DNA of 8,019 nt from Bacteroidales bacterium UBA1237 (GTDB lineage: Bacteria > Bacteroidota > Bacteroidia > Bacteroidales > UBA932): positions 1 through 8,019 of the forward strand of contig DBWN01000201.1 in the NCBI GenBank assembly GCA_002308935.1, read 5' to 3'. The first letter of the stretch is position 1; each line of letters starts with the position of its first letter. The translations under genes were made by a program, and so were the position numbers. The notes under the pieces are model-generated. The model was given only the letters and a program-made list of their open reading frames with translations, was not told the origin of the DNA and did no database searches. This document shows positions 1 to 6,344 of the stretch, piece by piece.

Positions 1-486
1 GCCTCCCTGGCGGCCAAAGCGGCAGGAGCCGATGTCACCCATCTTGATTCAGTGAGACAGGTAGTGACATGGGCGAGAGGGAACATGGAATCCAGCAAGC
101 TGGACGGGATAAGGTGGATAATCGAGGACGCGATGAAGTTCGCCAGAAGGGAACAGAAAAGAGGAAACACCTACCAGGGGATAATCCTCGATCCTCCGGC
201 ATACGGACACGGTCCCGACGGCGAGAAGTGGAAACTTGACGAATGCCTCTTCGACATGCTCAAATGCGTGGCCTCGATTCTGGCCCCGAAAGACAGCTTC
301 ATGGTGCTGAACCTCTACTCCAACGGTTATTCGGCAATGCTCGGGGAGACACTCGTGAAGGAAGCTTTCCATCTGGGCAAAAGCGACCCTTCACTTTTCT
401 CAATTGAAAGCGGGGAACTCGCACTCAAGGACGGTTTCGGGAAGGCACTGCCTCTGAGCATATACGTCCGCCTGCGCAAATCCTGA
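1..486 (+). CDS. Class I SAM-dependent methyltransferase, RlmI/COG1092-like (3' part, 5' end outside window)
   Basis: The frame is open from base 1 and gives 161 residues ending in TGA at 484-486, so the N-terminal part, including the glycine-rich SAM loop, lies upstream of the window. Visible are an acidic residue on a strand end (THLD, residues 13-16) typical of ribose binding, followed by an ARGN segment, and the motif IV signature DPPAYGHGP at residues 64-72. A DPP motif of this kind is typical of RlmI-like enzymes that methylate RNA bases, and the following basic/acidic helix (GEKWKLDE) also fits the Methyltrans_SAM family. The family normally uses SAM to methylate rRNA cytosine or a related base in the cytoplasm, but the exact substrate cannot be read from this fragment. 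A GTG at 52 is an internal codon in a conserved region, not a credible start. The gene converges on the DUF2723 gene, with a hairpin in the 73-base gap. Family assignment is fairly secure; substrate is unknown. Confidence 0.82.
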   Translation, partial: ASLAAKAAGADVTHLDSVRQVVTWARGNMESSKLDGIRWIIEDAMKFARREQKRGNTYQGIILDPPAYGHGPDGEKWKLDECLFDMLKCVASILAPKDSFMVLNLYSNGYSAMLGETLVKEAFHLGKSDPSLFSIESGELALKDGFGKALPLSIYVRLRKS

Positions 487-506
487 CATAGGCTTACAGT
501 TACGGA

Positions 507-536
507 AACGCCACCTTGGTAATTCAAGGAGGCGTT
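507..536. terminator. Hairpin between convergent genes, probable bidirectional terminator
   Basis: AACGCC (507-512) and CCTTG (514-518) pair with CAAGG (525-529) and GGCGTT (531-536), leaving a single A-A mismatch (513/530) and a 6-base loop. The stem lies 20 bases after the methyltransferase stop and 23 bases from the stop of the opposing DUF2723 gene. The plus-strand tail (CATTGCTTATT) is only moderately T-rich. On the minus strand the stem is followed by TTTCCGT. A two-way terminator is inferred from position and structure. A weaker outer pair, CTTACA (493-498) with TGTAAG (547-552), could extend it. Confidence 0.6.
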
Positions 537-559
537 CATTGCTTATTGTAAGAACGGAA

Positions 560-3500
560 TCAGCCTACGGCCATGGTATCCTCGTATTCCTGAGGAGAGT
601 CTTCCTGCAGAGTGTCATAATCTCCGACGGCCACCCTCAGCATAGTCTCCAACTTCTTCATCAGTTCATCAGAGCCGTCCTTGTCACCATTCTGCTTCAT
701 GATGTCCGCAAGATAATAGATTATGTTGCAGCATCTTTCGAAGTCTGTCTTGGCATAGTCGTAATACTCCATGAAGAATTTGGTGGAAGAAAGGATCTCT
801 TCTGAGAACATGGATGACAGGGCTCTCGCTTTCTCGGGTTCTCCCGCCTCATAATATGAATCTATCATTCCGATGACGGAGATGTCCTGATTATAGAATC
901 CTATGGAGATCGTCTCTATCGGATATGAGCTTACGGGGAGCACTTCCATGGCCTTGTCCATCAGCGCTACAGCCTTTTCGGTCTCTCCGTCCCTCATGAA
1001 TGCGTTTGCCGCATTGAGGAAAGTCTCCCTTATAGGAAGCACACCAAGGAAGGTATAGAGGTTCTGGTAATCCACGAAGTAGTCCTGTGCCTTCAGGGCG
1101 TCAAACTCCAGGACATTCATCATCGTGTTGTACAAAGACTCATGGTCAATGATACCGATATCTGAACTGGTCTGGCGGTTCTTGATAGGGATGAGCCTGC
1201 TTGAGAATCCGTCGAACATAAGATAGTCCTTTATGCCGATATTGATATCTCCGCCAAGGCTCAGAAGGTTGATCGGACGGTCCCACTGATAGCCGTCAAG
1301 AAGATCGAGCATGAAAAGTTCGGGTTTGCTCAGATAGTTCTTGTCCTTTGGAATCTGAATGACGAAAGAATCGGGAATGGAATCCCTGTAGCTTTCGGGA
1401 AGGATGCCGTACTTGATGACATTCTCCTTGTTGACCGGCACACTGATCTTCCTTGAGACGATGTAGTCCACGCGGGAACCGTCTTCAAGTGTAGCCTTCG
1501 CATCGGGATGTTTGAAGACAGTCATCACATCCCTGAGCGGAATGACCTGGTCACGTGTATCATAGATGTACACGAAATCGTTCGTTCCGTAGAGGTACTG
1601 ATCCTCTCCTATAGTGATGGGCAGAGGCTTGGACTCATTGATGGCCCATTTCATCTGTCCGATGTACCAGTCCGTACCCAGCAATGAAGTATTGCAGATT
1701 CTGACGTCAGGCCTGATGGACTCGACCTCCTGCGCATACCACAGAGGGAATGTGTCGTTGTCACCGTGAGTCACCAGAATGGTCTGCGGACCAAGAGGCT
1801 GGAGATAGTTCTTAGCCATTTCCACAGCGGTCCGGCGGTTGCTCCTGTCATGGTCATCCCAGTTCTGGGCAGCCATGAGCACCGGAACAAGAAGGCAGAC
1901 TGCGGTAATTACGGAAGATGTGACCGTCTGTCCCTTACCCTTGGATTTGGTTTCCACCCAAGAGAAAATAGCTGCTACAGCCAAACCGATCCAGATCGAG
2001 AACGCATAGAAAGATCCGGCATACGCGTAATCCCTCTCCCTCACCTGATAAGGTGGCTGATTGAGGTAAAGCACGATGGCGAGTCCTGTCATGAAGAACA
2101 GCAGGAAAGTAAGCCAGCATCCTCTCTTGTCCTTATCAAACTGGAAGAAAAGACCCAGAAGGCCAAGAAGCAGAGGAAGGAAGAAATAGTGGTTCTTCCC
2201 TTTGTTTTCCTTAAGCGCTTTAGGGGCGTCGCTCTGGTCACCCAGACGCAGGTTGTCAATGAAGCTCACCCCGCTTTCCCAATTGCCGTAGAACAGTTCT
2301 CCGGGGGAAGGGCTGTGGATATCATTCTGCCTTCCCACGAAGTTCCACATGAAGTACCTCCAGTACATCCAGTTGACCTGATAGTCAAAGAAGAACCTGA
2401 GGTTCGCCCCCATCGTAGGCTTCTTGTAACGGGAGCCGGGAAGGGCTGTGCCCTTGCCCTTGGTATAGGACTCGTAGAAATTGATGTACCTCTGGTCCTG
2501 GTTATTCCACATTCTGGGGAACAGCATCTTGCTGCCCTCGGTGTATTTAGCATCAAGAGGACCGTCAACCTTACGGTACTTGCCGTTCACAAGAGCCCAG
2601 TATTTGGGATTGTAGAGCTCAGCATATTCAGAGCCGTAGAACTGTCCGTACAGAAGAGGGGTGCTTCCGTACTGTTCACGGGAGAGGTATCTCACCAGAG
2701 AGAAACCGTTGTCCGGCTGGTTCTCGTTAGTAGGAGTCATGACGCTTGAGCGGATGATCACTACGCTGAAAAGAGAGAATCCTATAACTATGGTGGTGAA
2801 GCAGAGGATGGTCGTGTTCCAGAACACCTTGCCCATCTTGTATGTCTTGAAGATCCCCCAGAAACAAAGGGCGAGAACGGCGAGCACGAAGAAAGCGGCT
2901 CCAGAGTTCACGGGCAGGTGAAGGGCGTTCACGAAGAAGATGTCGGTATAAGCGGCGAACTTCGGAATGTACGGAATGAGAAGGAACACCACAACACCGA
3001 GAATTACCACCGAAACCAGCCCTATCTTGACAAGCTCCCACAACGTGTAGTTGCCGTCCTCTTTCATCCTGTAATAATACATGAACACGATGCAAGGGAT
3101 GGCGAGAAGGTTCAGGAGGTGGACTCCGATGGAAAGGCCCATCAGGAAGGATATCAGGATTATCCACCTCGAAGCATGAGGCTGGTCCGCCTGCTCATAC
3201 CACTTGGTCATAGCCCAGAACACCATGGCCGTGAAGAGGGAAGACATCGCATAAACTTCGCCCTCAACTGCTGAGAACCAGAAGGTATCGGAGAAACAGT
3301 AAGCCAAGGCTCCTACAGCCCCGCTCCCGAAGATAGCGATTGCCTGTCCTAAGGAATATGTTCCGTCTTCAGACCTTTTGATGACTCTTTTGGCGAAGAA
3401 AACTATCGTCAGATACAGGAAGAAGATCGTCAAAGCCGAACAGATGGCGCTCATCGCATTGACTGCGAGGGCGGCATGATCAGCGTTGGCGAACATTGTG

Positions 3501-3697
3501 AAGAATCTCGCGATAAGCTGGAACACCGGGTTTCCCGGGGGGTGTCCCACTTCAAGCTTGTATGACGATGCGATGAATTCTCCGCAATCCCAGAATGAAG
3601 CGGTCGGTTCTATTGTGGAAAGGTATGTGATGGCGGCGACAATTCCTACCGCTATTGACACTATCCTGTTCCAGAGTCTGAATTTCTTATCCTGCAT
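560..3697 (-). CDS. DUF2723 / glycosyltransferase family 117-like polytopic membrane protein
   Basis: This encodes 1045 residues with a basic N-terminus and first membrane helix (about 11-29). It then carries the DUF2723 hallmarks FWDCGEF (35-41) and GHPPGNP (51-57), and EGEVYA (145-150). Many helices follow up to about residue 320. A large soluble segment (about 320-500) precedes four more hydrophobic stretches (about 503-520, 527-545, 558-580 and 591-609). RERDYAYAGSFYAF (553-566) and HGDNDTFPLWY (644-654) are further conserved-looking blocks. The C-terminal third is soluble and, near residues 905-945, contains a helix pair (NAANAFMRDGETEKAVALMDKAM) resembling a tetratricopeptide repeat. 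The family belongs to the GT-C-like clan and includes human TMEM260, a protein O-mannosyltransferase. A bacterial substrate is not established. The ATG at 3697 follows a leader without a nearby Shine-Dalgarno sequence and lies about 65 bases from the predicted transcription start. The gene is transcribed alone, divergent from the SUI1 gene. The family call is secure; the reaction is inferred. Confidence 0.93.
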   Translation of the reverse strand: MQDKKFRLWNRIVSIAVGIVAAITYLSTIEPTASFWDCGEFIASSYKLEVGHPPGNPVFQLIARFFTMFANADHAALAVNAMSAICSALTIFFLYLTIVFFAKRVIKRSEDGTYSLGQAIAIFGSGAVGALAYCFSDTFWFSAVEGEVYAMSSLFTAMVFWAMTKWYEQADQPHASRWIILISFLMGLSIGVHLLNLLAIPCIVFMYYYRMKEDGNYTLWELVKIGLVSVVILGVVVFLLIPYIPKFAAYTDIFFVNALHLPVNSGAAFFVLAVLALCFWGIFKTYKMGKVFWNTTILCFTTIVIGFSLFSVVIIRSSVMTPTNENQPDNGFSLVRYLSREQYGSTPLLYGQFYGSEYAELYNPKYWALVNGKYRKVDGPLDAKYTEGSKMLFPRMWNNQDQRYINFYESYTKGKGTALPGSRYKKPTMGANLRFFFDYQVNWMYWRYFMWNFVGRQNDIHSPSPGELFYGNWESGVSFIDNLRLGDQSDAPKALKENKGKNHYFFLPLLLGLLGLFFQFDKDKRGCWLTFLLFFMTGLAIVLYLNQPPYQVRERDYAYAGSFYAFSIWIGLAVAAIFSWVETKSKGKGQTVTSSVITAVCLLVPVLMAAQNWDDHDRSNRRTAVEMAKNYLQPLGPQTILVTHGDNDTFPLWYAQEVESIRPDVRICNTSLLGTDWYIGQMKWAINESKPLPITIGEDQYLYGTNDFVYIYDTRDQVIPLRDVMTVFKHPDAKATLEDGSRVDYIVSRKISVPVNKENVIKYGILPESYRDSIPDSFVIQIPKDKNYLSKPELFMLDLLDGYQWDRPINLLSLGGDINIGIKDYLMFDGFSSRLIPIKNRQTSSDIGIIDHESLYNTMMNVLEFDALKAQDYFVDYQNLYTFLGVLPIRETFLNAANAFMRDGETEKAVALMDKAMEVLPVSSYPIETISIGFYNQDISVIGMIDSYYEAGEPEKARALSSMFSEEILSSTKFFMEYYDYAKTDFERCCNIIYYLADIMKQNGDKDGSDELMKKLETMLRVAVGDYDTLQEDSPQEYEDTMAVG

Positions 3698-3739
3698 AAT
3701 CGTTTCCGTATAAGGCCTTAAAGATGGCCGGTCAATAAG

Positions 3740-3759
3740 AGGAGTATTTTCTTCCTCCT
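3740..3759 (-). other. Stem-loop at the predicted 5' end of the DUF2723 mRNA
   Basis: In the minus-strand transcript AGGAG (3759-3755) can pair with CTCCT (3744-3740) across a 10-base A-rich loop, starting a few bases after the predicted transcription start. The left arm is part of AGGAGG, a perfect anti-16S match, but it sits more than 50 bases from the ATG and so is unlikely to be the working ribosome binding site. A role in mRNA stability or control is possible. The stem is short. Confidence 0.35.
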
Positions 3760-3767
3760 ATGAAATG

Positions 3768-3796
3768 ACAAAGTTAAGGACGAATCGTTATCTTTG
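3768..3796 (+). promoter_or_regulatory. Bacteroidota-type promoter for SUI1 and the downstream operon
   Basis: TATCTTTG at 3789-3796 is a full match to the TAnnTTTG -7 consensus, and transcription would start near 3803, about 30 bases before the SUI1 ATG at 3834. No clean TTTG is present at the expected -33 distance; the region there reads ATGACAAAG, so the upstream element is weak or non-canonical. The -7 match and its distance to the start codon support the call. Confidence 0.68.
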
Positions 3797-3800
3797 CAAA
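3769..3800 (-). promoter_or_regulatory. Bacteroidota-type promoter for the DUF2723 gene
   Basis: On the minus strand the -7 element TAACTTTG (plus-strand CAAAGTTA, 3769-3776) fits the TAnnTTTG consensus of the Bacteroidota primary sigma factor. A TTTG -33 element (plus-strand CAAA, 3797-3800) lies 20 bases upstream, close to the usual spacing. Transcription would start near 3762, leaving a leader of about 65 bases before the ATG at 3697. The -33 element lies directly beside the -7 element of the opposing promoter. Confidence 0.65.
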
Positions 3801-3833
3801 AATAGTGCTCATTTTGAGCGAAAGATACTCGCC

Positions 3834-4184
3834 ATGGCAGATAATGACTGGAAGAAAAGACTCGGGGTCGTGTTCTCTACCGATCCTGATTTCAAATATG
3901 AGGAAGAGCCTCTGACAGAAGAAGCGGAAACTCTCCCGCCATCTTCGCAGAAGCTTATTGTAGCCATCGACCGTAAAGGAAGAGCCGGAAAGCAGGTCAC
4001 CCTGGTCAAGGGCTTTCAAGGAAAAGAGGATGACCTCAAAGCACTCGGAAAAGCCCTCAAGGTCAAATGCGGAACAGGGGGAAGCGCCTCCGACGGTGAA
4101 ATCCTGATCCAGGGCGACATGCGCGACAAAGTGGTACAGATTCTCCAGCAGATGGGCTACGCCAAAGCCAAGAGGGGCAATTGA
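3834..4184 (+). CDS. SUI1/eIF1-family translation factor (YciH-like)
   Basis: This 116-residue protein has the SUI1 fold in its C-terminal two thirds: RKGRAGKQVTLVKGF (47-61) and CGTGGSASDGEILIQGD (79-95) are the two hallmark blocks, followed by the helix DKVVQILQQMGY. The acidic N-terminal 40 residues are a flexible-looking leader. Bacterial SUI1 proteins resemble eukaryotic eIF1 and are thought to influence fidelity of translation start on the 30S subunit; their role in Bacteroidota is not well defined. The frame extends upstream to 3765, but that stretch contains the promoter, and the ATG at 3834 lies about 30 bases after the expected transcription start, so I chose it. It opens a five-gene run; the next gene follows after 13 bases. 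Confidence 0.93.
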   Translation: MADNDWKKRLGVVFSTDPDFKYEEEPLTEEAETLPPSSQKLIVAIDRKGRAGKQVTLVKGFQGKEDDLKALGKALKVKCGTGGSASDGEILIQGDMRDKVVQILQQMGYAKAKRGN

Positions 4185-4197
4185 TCCTTGGAAGACG

Positions 4198-5073
4198 ATG
4201 CAGATTCCTCTTACAGATACTCTTTTCCATACTGCCGCCACAGACTCTCTCTCTGTGGGGACGGATTCCCTGTCAATGGCCGCGGATTCCCTTAATGGAG
4301 CAGTCGATGACAGCCTTCTGTCGGCTCTACCTGTCGAGCCGTCCGCACCCGAAACCATAATCCACGACGCCGGTGAGTTCTTCTCGGGGAGGCTTCTTCT
4401 CCCCACTCATGGTGCAGATACCGCCATCACATCTTTAAGCTGGGCGGACTCTCCGATAAACTGGGGGCTCATCACGGTTTTCACGATCCTGTTCATTCTT
4501 TATTTGAAAAGAATCGTGGAACTCCTTCCTTATTTTGTCGGAGGAATAGGGAGATGGAAGGCGATAGTGAATCTTGAAGACAGCATGGGAAGGATGAGGG
4601 ACCGTAACGGTGTCGCCGTCATCATGATCATTCCGTTCTGTCTGGCTTGCTCATACGCCGACCTTCTTCCCTTCAAGTTTCTTTCGGGACTCTCTCCCGG
4701 CTTACGTACTGCCGGAGCAGCAGGAATTTTTGTAGGATTTTTTCTTTTGAGGGCGATTCTCATAGAAATCGTCGGAAACGGAAATGCCAGCCGGGATTAT
4801 TTCCAGATCTCCAACAGGTCAGCATACGATTTCTTCATTCTAGGGACTCTCATACTGATTCTGGCCCTCGGAATCATGTCTTTCATTGGTGTTGACAATG
4901 GGGTCATGAAGAGGGTATCGTATTACATTTTAGGATTTTTCATTCTTGTCAACATGGTGCGAAGAACACAAATTTTATCAAACGGTTGCAATCAATTCAC
5001 AGCAATTTTGTATCTTTGCGCCCTTGAAATCCTGCCGCTTGCGATACTTGTCGCAGCAGCTATGATTTTTTAA
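4198..5073 (+). CDS. DUF4271 domain-containing integral membrane protein
   Basis: The 291-residue product has a Ser/Thr/Asp-rich N-terminal tail of about 87 residues and then about six membrane helices (roughly 88-103, 138-152, 172-190, 212-230, 240-254 and 267-288). The loop after helix 1 is rich in Arg and Lys (K104, R105, R119, K121, R132, R134, R136). By the positive-inside rule this puts that loop in the cytoplasm and the N-terminal tail in the periplasm, although there is no signal peptide. The C-terminal block ILYLCALEILPL matches what I recall as conserved in DUF4271 proteins. No function is established for the family. The tail carries five D(S/T)L triplets at residues 7, 16, 23, 30 and 38. 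It lies between SUI1 and hemD, an arrangement I recall from many Bacteroidota. The ATG at 4198 has only a weak purine stretch (GGAAGAC) in front. Confidence 0.88.
   Translation: MQIPLTDTLFHTAATDSLSVGTDSLSMAADSLNGAVDDSLLSALPVEPSAPETIIHDAGEFFSGRLLLPTHGADTAITSLSWADSPINWGLITVFTILFILYLKRIVELLPYFVGGIGRWKAIVNLEDSMGRMRDRNGVAVIMIIPFCLACSYADLLPFKFLSGLSPGLRTAGAAGIFVGFFLLRAILIEIVGNGNASRDYFQISNRSAYDFFILGTLILILALGIMSFIGVDNGVMKRVSYYILGFFILVNMVRRTQILSNGCNQFTAILYLCALEILPLAILVAAAMIF
4216..4317 (+). repeat. Degenerate seven-residue repeat of D(S/T)L triplets in the DUF4271 N-terminal tail
   Basis: The encoded tail contains DTL at residue 7 and DSL at residues 16, 23, 30 and 38, so the spacing is 9, 7, 7 and 8 residues. 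The codons vary (gactctctc, gattccctg, gattccctt, gacagcctt), which suggests the amino-acid pattern is kept rather than a recent DNA duplication. D(S/T)(A/I/L/M/T/V) is the published O-glycosylation sequon of Bacteroides; actual glycosylation here is inference. Confidence 0.6.
4986..5018 (+). promoter_or_regulatory. Possible internal promoter inside the 3' end of the DUF4271 gene, for hemD-rnpA-yidD
   Basis: TATCTTTG at 5011-5018 is identical to the -7 element before SUI1. A TTG lies at 4986-4988, with a 22-base spacer that is a little long. The surrounding 60 bases are more AT-rich than the rest of the gene. Transcription would start near 5025, about 65 bases before the hemD ATG. The bases also encode Tyr-Leu-Cys within a block I recall as conserved in DUF4271 proteins, so the match may be partly forced by the protein. 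Confidence 0.42.
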
Positions 5074-5090
5074 ACGACAAGAACTTGCAA

Positions 5091-5834
5091 ATGACCGTAA
5101 AAAGGATACTTATCTCCCAATCGAAGACAAGCAACCAGGCCCCCTATGATGCCCTTCGGGAAAAATTCGGGGTCACTATTGACTTTCAGCCGTTCTTCAT
5201 CATAGAGCCCCTTTCTTCAAGGGAATTCCGTGCTCAGAGAATAAACGTTCTCGACTATACCGCTATTGTGTTCTCCGCCAGGAATACCATCGACGCGTTT
5301 TTCGCTCTTTGCGAAGAACTCAGAGTCAAGGTTCCCGAGACGATGAAGTACTTCTGTACAACTGAGGCAGTAGCAGTATACCTTCAGAAGCATATCGTCT
5401 ATCGCAAACGCAAGATATTCTTCGGTAACGGAACCGCCCAATCAGTGGTCGACCAGATCGGCACGAAGCACAAGGACGAGAAATTCCTCATCACGACCTC
5501 ATCTGCAGGAAGCAACGAAGCCATCACGAAACTTTTCGACGGAGCCGGCCTGGATTATCATGCCGCCGTTTTCGTAAAACCCGTGTCGCAGGATATCAAG
5601 TCCATCGACCTGCATTCCTATGACATGATAGTGTTCTACAACCCCTCAGACATCAAGTCGCTTGAGGAGAACTTCCCGGACTTCGAGCGTGGGGACATCA
5701 AATTCGTCACCTACGGAAAACAGATCGTGGGCGCGATGAAAGAAGCCGGACTGCCGATAGAAGTCCAAGCTCCCACACCTGAAGCTCCCTCTGTCGCAAG
5801 GGCTCTGGAACTTTATCTCGAGAAAAACAAATAG
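5091..5834 (+). CDS. hemD: Uroporphyrinogen-III synthase (HemD family)
   Basis: This 247-residue protein has the two-lobed HemD layout. The N-terminal strand KRILISQSK leads the first lobe. FSARNTIDAFF (61-71) corresponds to the family's 'FTS..av..f' block, and ITTSSAGSNEAITKLF (134-149) lies in the second lobe. VFYNPSDIKSL (181-191) is the second such block, and YGKQIVGAMKEAGLPI (208-223) followed by PTPEAPSVARALELYL is the usual C-terminal signature. The enzyme closes hydroxymethylbilane to uroporphyrinogen III with inversion of ring D, in the cytoplasm. I chose the ATG at 5091 over an in-frame TTG at 5085; it lies 17 bases after the DUF4271 stop, without a clear Shine-Dalgarno sequence. 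No other tetrapyrrole gene is nearby. The sequence is divergent, as is common for this family, so the fold is surer than the activity. Confidence 0.86.
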   Translation: MTVKRILISQSKTSNQAPYDALREKFGVTIDFQPFFIIEPLSSREFRAQRINVLDYTAIVFSARNTIDAFFALCEELRVKVPETMKYFCTTEAVAVYLQKHIVYRKRKIFFGNGTAQSVVDQIGTKHKDEKFLITTSSAGSNEAITKLFDGAGLDYHAAVFVKPVSQDIKSIDLHSYDMIVFYNPSDIKSLEENFPDFERGDIKFVTYGKQIVGAMKEAGLPIEVQAPTPEAPSVARALELYLEKNK

Positions 5835-5892
5835 GAGGAGCACTCCTTCTTGAATCATACAACAGCCATTTACCGTCTGGACGCTCTTTCCC

Positions 5893-6333
5893 GTGGACAA
5901 TGAGAAGGAAATCATAAAGGATGGTGTCTTGAATGCACCCTCTCCGGAGAACCTTTCCGGGGAAAAGGTGCGTCATACTCTTCCGAAGAAAGAAAAGGTC
6001 TGCGGAAAGAAGGACATCTCCAGGCTTCTGTCCTCCGGCAAATATATCGTCTCACCAGCTATCCGCTGCTGCTTCCTTGCAGAAAACTCCCTCCCTTATT
6101 GCCGGATCATGGTATCCGTCGGTAAAAAATCTTTCAAAAGGGCAGTAAAAAGGAATCTTCTCAAAAGGAGGATAAGGGAAGCGTACCGTTTGAACAAGCA
6201 TCTGCTTCCGGAAGGGAAGGGAGCGGACATGCTCTTCATATATGTGCCGAAGGAAGTCATCTCTTCGGAGGAAATCACTGCATCCATGTGCGAGATTCTT
6301 TCAGCGGCATCCAAAAGGCTTTCAACCCTCTGA
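5893..6333 (+). CDS. rnpA: Ribonuclease P protein component
   Basis: The basic protein carries the RNase P hallmark RNLLKRRIREAYR (87-99), preceded by MVSVGKKSFKRAVK, and the start of the fold HTLPKKEKVCGKKDI (28-42), which corresponds to the usual 'f.l.k..rl....' opening. It assists the catalytic RNA in removing 5' leaders from pre-tRNAs. The longest reading frame with a start begins at GTG 5893 and gives 146 residues, about 25 more than I expect before the conserved fold. A second GTG at 5968, preceded by GGGGAAAAG, would give 121 residues beginning just before the fold and matches the family's usual length, so the start is uncertain. No in-frame ATG exists at the 5' end. It lies 58 bases after hemD and 11 bases before yidD, consistent with a shared transcript. 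Confidence 0.93.
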   Translation: MDNEKEIIKDGVLNAPSPENLSGEKVRHTLPKKEKVCGKKDISRLLSSGKYIVSPAIRCCFLAENSLPYCRIMVSVGKKSFKRAVKRNLLKRRIREAYRLNKHLLPEGKGADMLFIYVPKEVISSEEITASMCEILSAASKRLSTL

Positions 6334-6344
6334 AGCGCGGTACC

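Noticed and set aside
1766..2749. Long open frame of 327 codons on the plus strand inside the DUF2723 gene
   Set aside because: It lies wholly antisense to a strongly recognisable gene, has no recognisable motif, and its His/Val/Glu-rich composition is what codon shadowing of the real gene produces.
3765..3833. Upstream start for the SUI1 protein at ATG 3765
   Set aside because: The stretch contains the -7 box at 3789-3796, so it would lie upstream of the transcription start. The encoded residues do not look like SUI1 sequence.
3774..4406. 210-codon minus-strand frame covering SUI1 and the start of DUF4271
   Set aside because: It is antisense to two recognised genes, shows no family motif, and spans both promoters.
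6288..6344. Upstream start for YidD overlapping rnpA
   Set aside because: The extra 19 residues are the out-of-frame shadow of the rnpA end, and the YidD family normally begins at the amphipathic segment encoded from 6345.
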